The notes beneath the pieces are model-generated. The model was not told the origin of the DNA and searched no databases. It saw only the letters and a program-made list of their open reading frames with translations. From Stigmatella erecta (lineage in GTDB: Bacteria > Myxococcota > Myxococcia > Myxococcales > Myxococcaceae): a stretch of 64,000 nt of DNA. Positions within the stretch are counted from its first letter, which is position 1, and each line of letters opens with the position of its first letter. Shown here piece by piece: positions 50,501 through 58,331 of the stretch. The stretch covers positions 186,001 through 250,000 of the forward strand of contig NZ_FOIJ01000001.1 in NCBI RefSeq assembly GCF_900111745.1. Direction: 5' to 3'. A program made the translations under genes and the position numbers.

Positions 50501-51029
50501 CCGCCGCGGTGGAGCTCCCGGCGATGATCACGCACTTGTTGCTGCCTGCATTGACCAGGCTGTAGCGATTGCCCTGGCTGCGCCGCAGGAGGAAGCGTTG
50601 CGCGATGGAGCTGTTGTCGCTCCATTGCTGGATGACGGCACCGTCCGCGGTGGAGCCTCCATTCAGGTCGAGCGCGCGGCCTGTCCCCACGATCAGGAAT
50701 TTGTAGCCTCGGTCGGCGTCCAGGGTCACATCGAAGGTCTGGTTCGCGCCGTTGTTGCAGAGGGCCTGCTGCACCTTCCCGCCGTCGGCGGTGCCAGGGA
50801 CGGCATCCACGCAGTGGCCACTCAGGACACTGACGAGCACGTAGCGGCCAGCGGCCAGCGGCGGGTTGGCACTGGCGGCGAAAGGCATGACCTGGATGCC
50901 TTCCGCACTCGCTCCGTCCGGACTGTCATTGCCTCCACAGGCGGCCAGCAAGCCCATGAAAGTCAGCGCGGCCGTCGCGCACCAAGGGCGGAAGCCGCCC
51001 ACTCCTGGGTTTGATACCGAGGTTCTCAT
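47508..51029 (-). CDS. Large lipoprotein with two RICIN-type lectin repeats and CxxCH heme motif
   Basis: A 1173-residue secreted lipoprotein (signal LTFMGLLAAC). Residues about 58-345 carry ricin-B-type beta-trefoil repeats, recognisable by recurring LNGGSTADGAVIQQW, GLTLDVTAESTASGALLQQW, CMDVKD..QVGGGIHQWDC and QRF or QQW ends. These usually bind galactose-type sugars. A Pro-rich linker (SEPPPPPTPS) follows. The remaining 800 residues are unassigned, with a WWQCHRC cluster near 400 and a c-heme motif CASCH near 571, followed by ATDGRDLQYFNYSN. The closing part contains FTGTAPEKWRRCDP. A carbohydrate-targeted redox or heme protein is plausible; the reaction is unknown. Confidence 0.85.
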   Translation of the reverse strand: MRTSVSNPGVGGFRPWCATAALTFMGLLAACGGNDSPDGASAEGIQVMPFAASANPPLAAGRYVLVSVLSGHCVDAVPGTADGGKVQQALCNNGANQTFDVTLDADRGYKFLIVGTGRALDLNGGSTADGAVIQQWSDNSSIAQRFLLRRSQGNRYSLVNAGSNKCVIIAGSSTAAGAGLQQATCDGQPAQQFLLYPQSGTSRGALALGQYSLRPVHSGLCLEIEGASAAAGAKAQQGTCTNENHQRFEVLPAANGSYQLQSLHSGLTLDVTAESTASGALLQQWAYAGGAHQRFTASAVGDAYLLKAVHSGKCMDVKDISTQVGGGIHQWDCSGNGQPNQQWRLVPASEPPPPPTPSGPPLRLPLELLSDGSPLAPKIAEASLQVDASRLSSVSQLWWQCHRCAFFGAPEFEATSQPPVKIKASVRVLGGVSPSQAGNIPWVDITDATVKLADAERVQGGLTHGGFYTTRMSLVLDAAAKARLVAAPQSNLIQFRFNGTDGESNGYRVLALQLQDAQGTLQSSNPSQYADILAEKQAGRTWSADVTAGEALWHGQGKLLKSSIVNRPIKAACASCHATDGRDLQYFNYSNNAIVQRSRFHGLTEAQGQQIAAYLRYGQRNVPHVAQAAPWNPPYQPGPGLDGKPIIEWAAGAGLSAVLESPALAVKALFGKPLDGQPLNLSQADIDAVMNANATLNAREGAMPLQYPDWNAWLPTLHPLDVWPTGADSRGSFETGAQWTQGNRHDPLASARRIDTWLKAHLNPNGQYGDWSHLTPAERNQIQGYFQSSGWEAYNFLGGGRGNHVAKSGEYGAQAGARLLAQRASSSTTSGDPGSFTVNAFIERAVMSMLHWNAIKQWEWAHTYGLEGNQQWFIGAFDSATQTWKGRGEVRGWPFNTVSVFFLAPHMLYQADETASGQVTREWYLAWERSNTVGSYYRTNIWYQMQVTINPGAQSDWVNFSVDWPYLTGFDEVLADAVGTSTPAHANAAFLSHIRLLQARIKGAQFVNNDIPLYVATDTGNLINNRGRFSRAQAMKHLTPVNFIDRATTQGTSRSRFGQLDQLQPGLHLKVVNGAMNQFNILFTGTAPEKWRRCDPANMDLGESEPYAGFSFCVDATKKPLAQPSSGNYVMNVVNGRATAEQLHQYGLWKVAQMGGEPQRLEQWRAWTQRLWP

Positions 51030-51069
51030 GCTGCTGTCTCCCGGAAGTCTGAATTGAATTTCATCAGGA

Positions 51070-52608
51070 CTAAGGATGGGTATGAGTCACACTGTAAAAC
51101 GTGGCCTGCACGTAATCGGACGCAGAGCCAGTGTTGTTTTGATTGTAGACCCCTGCCTTGAAATACATGCTTGCGTTGTTGTACCCGGACTCCAAGGTGA
51201 AGGTCTTGGTGACGGCCGCGCGGCCTTGCGGTGTCACCTTGACCGTCATGGATTGTCCAACGACCTTGATTTCGTAGCTCCAGGTCTCGCCAAGCAGTAC
51301 TCCGTTCGAGGGGTTCAACTGGTTCGGCTCTCCAATGATGGGATAGTAGGTGGTGCTGTTCGAGGGGGTGTCGTGAGCGAAATAAATCGCTCCCCGCGAG
51401 TCGGAAGGGCGCTTGTGGAAGTACAGCCGGATGGGCTCGCTGTCCGGACCATGGATCTGACCGACGATCACCCGGCCGATTTTTCCACTCTCCCCGGTGG
51501 TGGAGACATGGTCCACCGTGAGCGTGGCCCTGAGCGTTCCATCCACGCCGCCCGCGGCGGCCTTGGCGGATGACGAGGACGTCGACATCACCCAATTGTT
51601 GGCGGGCGCGCTCGCGCTTCCCGAAGGAGCGAGCATCTCGCGCAGCTCTGTCCGGGAGTAATTGGAGTTGCTGGTCGTGTCGGCGATGTTGGGGCAGCGG
51701 AAGACCATGCCGCCCGTCACTGGGTCCGTGTAGAACGTGTCCTCCAGTTCGTAGCCGCGGCTCAGCGTGGACGCGCTGACCTCGCTGGCATCTGGAAGCG
51801 TGATCTTCCAATGCGAGAGATCGAAGTTGCCACTCGGAGGCGCTGAAGGATCGAGGCTCCCCGCTCCAATCACATACGTGCCAGTTTGCACTGGGCTGGG
51901 CGACAGGCTGCTCTGGTATGCGATTGCCTTCAACGTGGCCGTCGTGCGGAGTGTGAGGGGGCCAGTGTAGAGAATGCCGGTGGTGACGGTGGGAGTGCTG
52001 CCATCGGTGGTGTACCGGATCGAGGCTCCGGCGGTGGTGGAGCCGAGGATAACGGTCTGCGCGCTGGAGTAGGTGCCGGGAGGAGGGCTGAAGGTGGGCG
52101 CCGCTACCTGGTCAACCGTGCCGGTCTGGCCCCACAGCTCGGTCTCGGTGATGCTGTTCCAACCGTTTCCGGAGCTGTTGCCGTGTCCCACGATCCGGAT
52201 GTATCGGGCGTTGGTATCGGCGAAATCATAGGTTTCGAGCTGGGTGGTGGTTCCGCTGCTGATGCGGCGGTTGAGCAAAGCCGTCCAGGGGCCACTCGTG
52301 GAGGCACCGGCGAGCACGTCGAAGACCGTCGTGCGGTTGTTGCCCTGGTACCAGGCGATCTTGATGAAGTGAACGCTCTGCGGGGTACCGAGATCGAAGG
52401 TGATGTGAGCCCCATCGTCCTTGCCTGCCCAGCGCGTGGACAGCTCCTCATCGACCGCGTTGGCAGGAATGGCGTTGTTCGTCACGTCATAGGTGCTGGC
52501 GGTGACCGCGGAGCCCGGAACAGAGAGTTTCGAGGCCTGCTGAGCAAAGGCCTCGGCGGTTGCGAGGAACGAGAAGGCGAGCGAGGGCAGTACGCGCTTG
52601 AGGTTCAT
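51070..52608 (-). CDS. Alginate lyase, polysaccharide lyase family 7
   Basis: A 512-residue secreted enzyme (signal MNLKRVLPSLAFSFLATAEAFAQ). A discoidin/F5-8C-like domain (about 30-165, AVDEELSTRWAGKDDGAHITFDLG) is followed by a chitobiase-C-terminal-like module (about 170-245, PPPGTYSSAQTVILGSTTAG). The catalytic PL7 jelly roll (about 260-510) shows all three signature motifs: RTELREM near 318, QIH near 384, and YFKAGVYNQ near 481. PL7 enzymes cut alginate by beta-elimination, so the protein probably attacks bacterial or algal alginate, for instance biofilm of pseudomonad prey. It lies 41 bases downstream of the RICIN/heme lipoprotein start, on the same strand, so it is transcribed first. 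Confidence 0.95.
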   Translation of the reverse strand: MNLKRVLPSLAFSFLATAEAFAQQASKLSVPGSAVTASTYDVTNNAIPANAVDEELSTRWAGKDDGAHITFDLGTPQSVHFIKIAWYQGNNRTTVFDVLAGASTSGPWTALLNRRISSGTTTQLETYDFADTNARYIRIVGHGNSSGNGWNSITETELWGQTGTVDQVAAPTFSPPPGTYSSAQTVILGSTTAGASIRYTTDGSTPTVTTGILYTGPLTLRTTATLKAIAYQSSLSPSPVQTGTYVIGAGSLDPSAPPSGNFDLSHWKITLPDASEVSASTLSRGYELEDTFYTDPVTGGMVFRCPNIADTTSNSNYSRTELREMLAPSGSASAPANNWVMSTSSSSAKAAAGGVDGTLRATLTVDHVSTTGESGKIGRVIVGQIHGPDSEPIRLYFHKRPSDSRGAIYFAHDTPSNSTTYYPIIGEPNQLNPSNGVLLGETWSYEIKVVGQSMTVKVTPQGRAAVTKTFTLESGYNNASMYFKAGVYNQNNTGSASDYVQATFYSVTHTHP

Positions 52609-52649
52609 GCCCCCGGATTATACTGTAATTCCAGCAATACGGGTGAGCG

Positions 52650-53840
52650 TTAGCGCAGCGTGTCCAGTCCGGCGAAGAACCGGTCGAGATCCTCGGACGT
52701 GTTGTAGTGCAGCAGCGAGGCCCGGACAGCCCCATCGGGCATGAGCCCCAGCGCTTGTGCGGCCAGGGTGGCGTAGTAGTGGCCCGCCGCCACCGCGACG
52801 CCATTCTGGCCGAGGTGCTCTGCCACCGCGCGAGGGGAGACGCCTGGGATGTTGAAGCAGAAGGTGGCCACCCGCCCCTGGGGCTCCCGGGGGCCATACA
52901 GCTGGATGCGCGGATGGCGCAGCAGGCGCTCCAGCGTGGACTCCAGCAGAGGACGCTCCAGGCTCTCGATGCGGCGATAGGCCTGCTCCAGCCCGGCCCG
53001 TCCGGTCATCCCGTCACCCAGTACCTCGTACAGGTAGCGCAAGGCGCCCAACCAGCCCGCGAGGCCTTCGTGGTTGGCGGTGCCGGGCTCGAACTTCTGG
53101 GGGCTGTCGTCGGGGACGAACCACAGCTTGTCCGCCGGGAGGCGCGGCAGCAGCTCCTGGCGGATGTACATGCAGCCCAGATGGGGGCCGAAGACCTTGT
53201 AGGGCGAGAACACCGCGAAGTCCGCGTCCCATGCCTTCACATCGGGCAGCAGGTGAGGGCTGGAGTGCACCGCATCGAGGATGATCCAGGCCCCCACGGA
53301 GTGCGCGAGCCGCGCGGCCTCGGCGGTCTCCGGGGTGGTGCCCACCGAGTTGGCGGCGGCCGTCAGGGCCACCAGCCGGGTCAGGGGCGTGAGCAGCGCC
53401 CGCAGGTCCGCGAGCTCCAGCCGGCCCTCGGGCCAGCGGGCCTTCCAGAGCTTCACCTCCACCCCTTGCGCCTCCAGGGCTCGCCACGGGCTGGCGTTGG
53501 ACTCGTGCTCCAGCTCGGAGACGATGATGTGGTCTCCCGGCTGGAACAACCGGCTGAAGGCCCGCCCGAGCTGGAAGGTGAGGGAGGTGGCGCTGGTGCC
53601 GAGGATGACTTCCCCAGGCTCGCAGTTCAGGAAGTGGGCGGTGGCGGCGCGGGCCTGGGCCTTCAGCTCGGTGGCCACCCGGGACGCTGGATAGGGTTGG
53701 CCGACATTGCAGCTTCCCTGGGACAGGAATTGGGAGATGGCCTCGATGGCATGCGTGGGCACCTGCGCTCCCGCGGCGTTGTCGAGGTAGCTGAAGCCGG
53801 ACCGCAAAGCGGGAAAGTGCTGGGAGAACGTGAAAGTCAT
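52650..53840 (-). CDS. Class V aminotransferase, cysteine-desulfurase-like
   Basis: A 396-residue PLP enzyme of the SufS/CsdA-like branch. Features are YLDNAAGAQVPTHAIEAISQFL, GTSATSLTFQLGRAFSRLF, IIVSELEHESNASPWRALE, AWIILDAVHSSPHLLPDVKAWDADFAVFSPYKVFGPHLG (the Lys in SPYK is the PLP ligand), and a C-terminal domain ending with PGVSPRAVAEHLGQNGVAVAAGHYYATL. The usual active-site Cys loop before the C-terminus is not evident. Desulfurase activity is therefore uncertain, and a selenocysteine-lyase-like or other lyase role is possible. The start ATG 53840 gives a normal N-terminus; an upstream in-frame ATG (53855) adds five residues. It is divergent from a TonB receptor gene. Confidence 0.9.
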   Translation of the reverse strand: MTFTFSQHFPALRSGFSYLDNAAGAQVPTHAIEAISQFLSQGSCNVGQPYPASRVATELKAQARAATAHFLNCEPGEVILGTSATSLTFQLGRAFSRLFQPGDHIIVSELEHESNASPWRALEAQGVEVKLWKARWPEGRLELADLRALLTPLTRLVALTAAANSVGTTPETAEAARLAHSVGAWIILDAVHSSPHLLPDVKAWDADFAVFSPYKVFGPHLGCMYIRQELLPRLPADKLWFVPDDSPQKFEPGTANHEGLAGWLGALRYLYEVLGDGMTGRAGLEQAYRRIESLERPLLESTLERLLRHPRIQLYGPREPQGRVATFCFNIPGVSPRAVAEHLGQNGVAVAAGHYYATLAAQALGLMPDGAVRASLLHYNTSEDLDRFFAGLDTLR

Positions 53841-53901
53841 GTCGCGCGGAAGCATAGCGGCACGGCGCTTGTGACGGCGCGATGACGCGCGTTGCGGGCC
53901 C

Positions 53902-53921
53902 TTGACGCAATTGATCGTCAA
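53902..53921. promoter_or_regulatory. Inverted repeat in the shared promoter region of the TonB receptor
   Basis: TTGACG (53902-53907) and CGTCAA (53916-53921) are inverted arms around an 8-base AT-rich centre. The left arm doubles as a possible -35. It lies about 80 bases upstream of the receptor ATG and is shared with the divergent aminotransferase. A further hairpin (CGCCCCA/TGGGGCG, 53969-53987) sits just before the receptor start. Regulator unknown. Confidence 0.4.
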
Positions 53922-54000
53922 CTGTGACGACCCCACGGCGGGTGGATCGACAGACTGTGCCCCGTTTTCGCCCCACCTGTTGGGGCGGCTTCGAGGACAC

Positions 54001-56715
54001 ATGGTTCGCTCCACGTTTTCGCTGGTCATCGCCGCCTTCGCAGGCACCGCGGCCGCTCAGGGCGGCTCCGGAATCCGCGGCAAGCTCACGGACGCCAAGA
54101 CGGGTGAGCCCCTGCTGGTATGCCCCATCTCGGTCATCTCCGGGGGTAACACTTTCGTCGAGACGAACCTGGAAGGGTTCTACGAATTGGCCCTGCCGCC
54201 GGGTACCTATGACGTCCGCTTCTGGTGCGACCAGTACGAGGGCGTGGATGTGAAGGGCATGCGGGTCGCCGAGGGCTTCGTGGATCGCGATCTCGCGCTC
54301 AAGCCGGTGGAGGGCGCCTTCACCGAGGAAGTCGTCGTCATCGGCACCGTGGACACCAAGAGCGAGAGCGGCTTGCTGCTCCAGCGCAAGCTCGCGAACA
54401 CCGTCCAGGATTCGATTGGCAGCGAGCAGATCTCCCGCTCCCCGGACTCCAACGCCGGGGATGCGGTCAAGCGGGTGACCTCGGCCACGGTGGTGGGCCG
54501 GAACGTGTTCCTGCGGGGGTTGGGCGGGCGCTATGCCGCCACCACCGTCAACGGCGTCTCCCTGCCCAGCACGGACCCCGACGGCCACCAGGCTCCCCTG
54601 GACCTCTTCCCCAACTCGCTCCTGTCCACCCTGACGGTGCAGAAGACCTTCTCGGCGGAGATGGGCGGCGCCTTCGCGGGTGGCGTCCTCGGCATCGAGA
54701 CCAACTCCTATCCCGCCACCCTGCAGACCCGGCTGCGCCTGTCGCTGGGCGCCAACTCCGAGTCCACCTTCCGCTCCCGCCGGACGTACTCCGGTGGCAG
54801 CCTGGACTTCCTGGGCATCGATGATGGCACCCGCTCGCTGCCCTCCAGCGTTCCCGGGGACCGGCCGCTGACGGCGCGCGATGCGCAGGCGGAGCAGGTG
54901 AGTGAGAGCTTCTCCAACACCTGGTCGAGCCGGACCTCCAGTGGCCTGCCCAACGGCAGCCTGAGCTTCTCGGTCGGTAACACCCACTCCTGGGGCGATG
55001 GACGGGCCTTCGGCTATCTGGCGAGCGCCCTCTACTCCCGGAGCGACGCGGTCACCAACGCCGACGCCCAGACGTTCCGCATCAATGACCAGGACCTGAT
55101 TCCCAAGGATCTCTACCGCTCGGAGTTCGGCGCCACGAACACGAACCTGGGGGCCCTGTTCAACGCGGGCTACCAGCTGGACTCGCTGAACGATGTGAGC
55201 GTGCTGTCCCTCGTGAGCAGCTCCACCGAGGACTCGGCCCAAGTGTTGCGCGGCTTCTCCGACACCGACAACGCGGACTTCGATGCCACGCGCCTGAAGT
55301 TCTCGCAGCGTTTCCTGAACTTCAACCAGCTCCGGGGCACCCACCGCTTCGGCGCGGAAGATGCCCTCACGCTGCGCTGGCAGGCGAACGTGTCGGTGAC
55401 GCAGGCCAAGGAGCCGGACACCCGGGACCTGCTCTATCTCGACACCAACGGTGTGCGCCGCTTCCGCCAGGCCGCCAACAGCGGCGAGCGCTTCTTCTCC
55501 TCGCTGGGCGATACGAGCGGCGGCGGCAGCGTGTCCCTCCGCTTCCCGCTGGGCGCCGTGGAGATGAACGTGGGCGCGTCCGCGCAGCTGTCCCAGCGCC
55601 GCTTCGACGCGCGCCGCTTCTCCTTCCTCTTCATCGGAGAGGACCCGGAGATGCTGGGGTTGCCCGCGGAGGAGATGTTCTCCGGCGACAACATCGGCCC
55701 CTCGTTCCTCGCCGAGGAGCGGACGTTCCTGACCGACAGCTACGACGGCTTCCAGTCCATCTACGCTGGCTTCATCAGCGCGGAGTTCAGCCCCCTGGAG
55801 CGGCTGCGCCTCATCGCGGGCGCGCGCGTGGAGGCCTTCACCCAGCGCCTGGAGTCCGGCAGCAGCTTCGCCCAGGGCCAGGCGCCCGCGTCCACGGACA
55901 ACACCACGGTCAACCCCATGCCGTCGCTCAACGCGGTCTACGCCGTGACGGACAAGGCGAACCTGCGTGCCGGTTACAGCTTCACGGTGGCCCGGCCCCA
56001 GTTCCGTGAGGTGGCCCCGTTCCTCTATTACGACGCCATCCGCCGCCGCAGCGTGAGCGGCAATCCGGAGCTGGTCTCCTCGCGCATCCACAACGCCGAC
56101 CTGCGGTGGGAGCTCTTCCCCACCGAGGGCGAGCTCCTCTCGGTGGGCGGCTTCTTCAAGCGCTTCATCGATCCCATCGAGCAGGTGGTGGTCAGCTCCA
56201 TCCAGGGCGATGTCGGCTACCGCAACGCCCAGGGGGCCACCGCGCTGGGGCTCGAGCTGGAGGGCCGCGTCTCCCTGGGCCGCTTCAGCCCGGTGCTGAG
56301 CCCCCTGCGCGTCGGGGCCAACCTGAGCCTCATCCACTCCCGCGTGAGCCTGGGCCAGGGCCAGCAGATCAGCACCAGCGAGAGCCGCCCGCTCCAGGGC
56401 CAGTCGCCCTACGTGGCCAACGTGAACGCCACCTACACGCGGGAGAGCTCGGGCACCGAGGTGACGGTGCTCTACAACGTGTTCGGCAAGCGCATCTCGG
56501 AGGTCGGCTTCAACCGGCTGCCGGATACGTATGAGCAGCCGTTCCACCGCGTGGACCTGACCGTGTCCCAGCGGCTCACGGAGGACGTGCGGCTGAAGCT
56601 GACGGGCACCAACCTGCTCAATCAGTCCTCCAACTTCCAGCAGATCGGTACCGACGTGTTCCGCTACCAGCCCGGCGTCACCGCCGTGGCCCAGGTGGAG
56701 TGGAGCCCGTTCTGA
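54001..56715 (+). CDS. TonB-dependent outer-membrane receptor
   Basis: A 904-residue outer membrane protein (signal MVRSTFSLVIAAFAGTAAAQ). A carboxypeptidase-regulatory-like domain comes first (GIRGKLTDAKTGEPL, TNLEGFYELALPPGTYDV). A TonB-box-like EEVVVIGTVD is next. The plug domain follows (ISRSPDSNAGDAVKRV, NVFLRGLGGRYAATTVNGV, GAFAGGVLGIETNS), and then a 22-strand-type barrel ending VAQVEWSPF with the terminal Phe typical of outer-membrane proteins. It imports an unknown large nutrient using energy from TonB. ATG 54001 is set by the signal peptide. The lipoprotein gene 36 bases downstream is probably its surface partner. Confidence 0.94.
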   Translation: MVRSTFSLVIAAFAGTAAAQGGSGIRGKLTDAKTGEPLLVCPISVISGGNTFVETNLEGFYELALPPGTYDVRFWCDQYEGVDVKGMRVAEGFVDRDLALKPVEGAFTEEVVVIGTVDTKSESGLLLQRKLANTVQDSIGSEQISRSPDSNAGDAVKRVTSATVVGRNVFLRGLGGRYAATTVNGVSLPSTDPDGHQAPLDLFPNSLLSTLTVQKTFSAEMGGAFAGGVLGIETNSYPATLQTRLRLSLGANSESTFRSRRTYSGGSLDFLGIDDGTRSLPSSVPGDRPLTARDAQAEQVSESFSNTWSSRTSSGLPNGSLSFSVGNTHSWGDGRAFGYLASALYSRSDAVTNADAQTFRINDQDLIPKDLYRSEFGATNTNLGALFNAGYQLDSLNDVSVLSLVSSSTEDSAQVLRGFSDTDNADFDATRLKFSQRFLNFNQLRGTHRFGAEDALTLRWQANVSVTQAKEPDTRDLLYLDTNGVRRFRQAANSGERFFSSLGDTSGGGSVSLRFPLGAVEMNVGASAQLSQRRFDARRFSFLFIGEDPEMLGLPAEEMFSGDNIGPSFLAEERTFLTDSYDGFQSIYAGFISAEFSPLERLRLIAGARVEAFTQRLESGSSFAQGQAPASTDNTTVNPMPSLNAVYAVTDKANLRAGYSFTVARPQFREVAPFLYYDAIRRRSVSGNPELVSSRIHNADLRWELFPTEGELLSVGGFFKRFIDPIEQVVVSSIQGDVGYRNAQGATALGLELEGRVSLGRFSPVLSPLRVGANLSLIHSRVSLGQGQQISTSESRPLQGQSPYVANVNATYTRESSGTEVTVLYNVFGKRISEVGFNRLPDTYEQPFHRVDLTVSQRLTEDVRLKLTGTNLLNQSSNFQQIGTDVFRYQPGVTAVAQVEWSPF

Positions 56716-56750
56716 GCAATTCCCCTCGAATCACACCCAACGGAGAAGTC

Positions 56751-58106
56751 ATGAAATCGATGCGGACGTGGGCCAGCGTGTGCGCCCTTGCGGTACTTCC
56801 GGCGTGTGGCGATGACTCGGACGAGAACGTGGTGCCCCCGCCTCCGGCCAGCAGCGCGTGCGCGGAAGGCCAAGCGGTGTGCGAGGTCTCCCAGAACATC
56901 ACGGAGGACACCACCTGGACGAAGGACCACACCTATGTCCTCACGACGAACGTGTTCGTCGAGAAGGGGACGCTGACGATCGAGGCTGGCACGGTCATCC
57001 AGGGCCGGCTGAACTCCTCGCTGGCCATCACCCGGAACGCGCGGCTGGAGGCCCGCGGCACAGCGGCGGCGCCCATCGTGTTCACCAGCGCGGTGGACAA
57101 GGGCTCCCGTCAGGCGGGCAACTGGGGCGGGCTCGTCCTGCTGGGCAAGGCGCCCATCAACGTCCAGGGCGGCGAGGACAACATCGAGGGCTACCCGGAG
57201 AGCGAGAACACCCGCTACGGCGGCTCGGACGCGGCGCACAACTGCGGCACCCTCCAGTACGCGCGTATCGAGTTCGCGGGCTTCCGGCTGGGCGGCAACA
57301 ACGAGCTGAACGGCCTGACGCTGGGTGCCTGTGGCACGGCGACCACCGTCGACTACGTGCAGGTGCACCGCGGCCTGGATGACGGCGTCGAGATGTTCGG
57401 AGGCACCGCCAACCTCAAGCACATCGTTGTCACCCTGGCGGATGACGACGGGCTGGACTGGGATCAGGGCTGGCAGGGCAAGGCCCAGTTCGTCGCCGTT
57501 CAGCTCAGCCGCCTGGCGGGCAACAACGGCATCGAGGCGGACAACAGCTCCGCCTCGCCGAATGCCACCCCGCGCTCGTCTCCCACGCTGTGGAACGTGA
57601 CGCTCGTGGGTGCGGACCGTGCCACGGGCGCTTCGGCCCAGACCCAGGGCGGCGCCATCCTGCGCGTGGGCTCCGCGGGCAGCATCAACAACTCCATCAT
57701 CGCCTACTTCAATGACTTCGCCCTCGACGTCGCGGGGCCGGACTCCATCGCCGAGGCCAACGCGGGCCGGCTGCAGGTGAACAACAGCACCTTCTGGTCG
57801 GCCAAGGTGGCCTATGGCGAGACGACCTTCGTGGTGAAGTCCAGCAGCGATGGCAGCGACTTCAGCGAGTACAGCGCCTTCCTCGGTGAATCGGGACGGG
57901 GCAACAAGGTGGCGGACCCGAAGCTGGGCAAGGCCCTCTACAAGGATCCGACCCCGGAGGTTCCGGGCCCCAGCTTCAAGCCCGAGGTGGCCATTCCCGG
58001 CGGCACGCCGCCCAACGACGGCTTCTTCGACACCAGCGCGGGCTTCCAGGGCGCCGTGGGAGAGACCGATTGGACGGCCGGCTGGACGGCGTACCCGGCG
58101 AGCTAA
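56751..58106 (+). CDS. Beta-helix-type lipoprotein, partner of the TonB receptor
   Basis: A 451-residue secreted lipoprotein (signal [11 protein letters not shown]). After an Asp/Pro-rich spacer, the body has repeated beta-strand turns with [73 protein letters not shown] and [14 protein letters not shown]. This is a right-handed parallel beta-helix pattern as in pectate-lyase-like surface proteins. No catalytic site is recognised. It is cotranscribed with the TonB receptor (36-base gap; GGAGAAGTC before the ATG), like other receptor/lipoprotein pairs, so it may capture the ligand. A terminator hairpin follows at 58125. Confidence 0.86.
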   Translation: MKSMRTWASVCALAVLPACGDDSDENVVPPPPASSACAEGQAVCEVSQNITEDTTWTKDHTYVLTTNVFVEKGTLTIEAGTVIQGRLNSSLAITRNARLEARGTAAAPIVFTSAVDKGSRQAGNWGGLVLLGKAPINVQGGEDNIEGYPESENTRYGGSDAAHNCGTLQYARIEFAGFRLGGNNELNGLTLGACGTATTVDYVQVHRGLDDGVEMFGGTANLKHIVVTLADDDGLDWDQGWQGKAQFVAVQLSRLAGNNGIEADNSSASPNATPRSSPTLWNVTLVGADRATGASAQTQGGAILRVGSAGSINNSIIAYFNDFALDVAGPDSIAEANAGRLQVNNSTFWSAKVAYGETTFVVKSSSDGSDFSEYSAFLGESGRGNKVADPKLGKALYKDPTPEVPGPSFKPEVAIPGGTPPNDGFFDTSAGFQGAVGETDWTAGWTAYPAS

Positions 58107-58124
58107 ACCGGCCGTTTTCCCCTG

Positions 58125-58156
58125 CCGCCCCGTCCGGATCCTACCGGATGGGGCGG
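58125..58156 (+). terminator. Hairpin after the TonB/lipoprotein pair
   Basis: CCGCCCCGTCCGG (58125-58137) and CCGGATGGGGCGG (58144-58156) form a 13-bp stem with one G-T pair and a 6-base loop, 19 bases after the stop. It is followed by TGCCGTTT, a weak T-tract. Confidence 0.7.
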
Positions 58157-58331
58157 TGCCGTTTCGGGTTGAGGCCTTCGGGACCCGGCGGATCCGACAT
58201 TTGCTGAAACACTGTCCCCCACGATGTCATGGCCAAATGCTACATGATGGCCCTATGTCCTCTCGTGCCGCGCCCGGGGTGCCCGCTGAACCGCTGATGC
58301 CTCAGCCCTGGCCCCTCTGCGTCTGAGCGGC

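Noticed and set aside
53014-56547. A 1177-codon minus-strand frame crossing the aminotransferase and TonB receptor genes
   Set aside because: It covers two unrelated real genes on different strands, which a true gene would not do, and it encodes low-complexity sequence.
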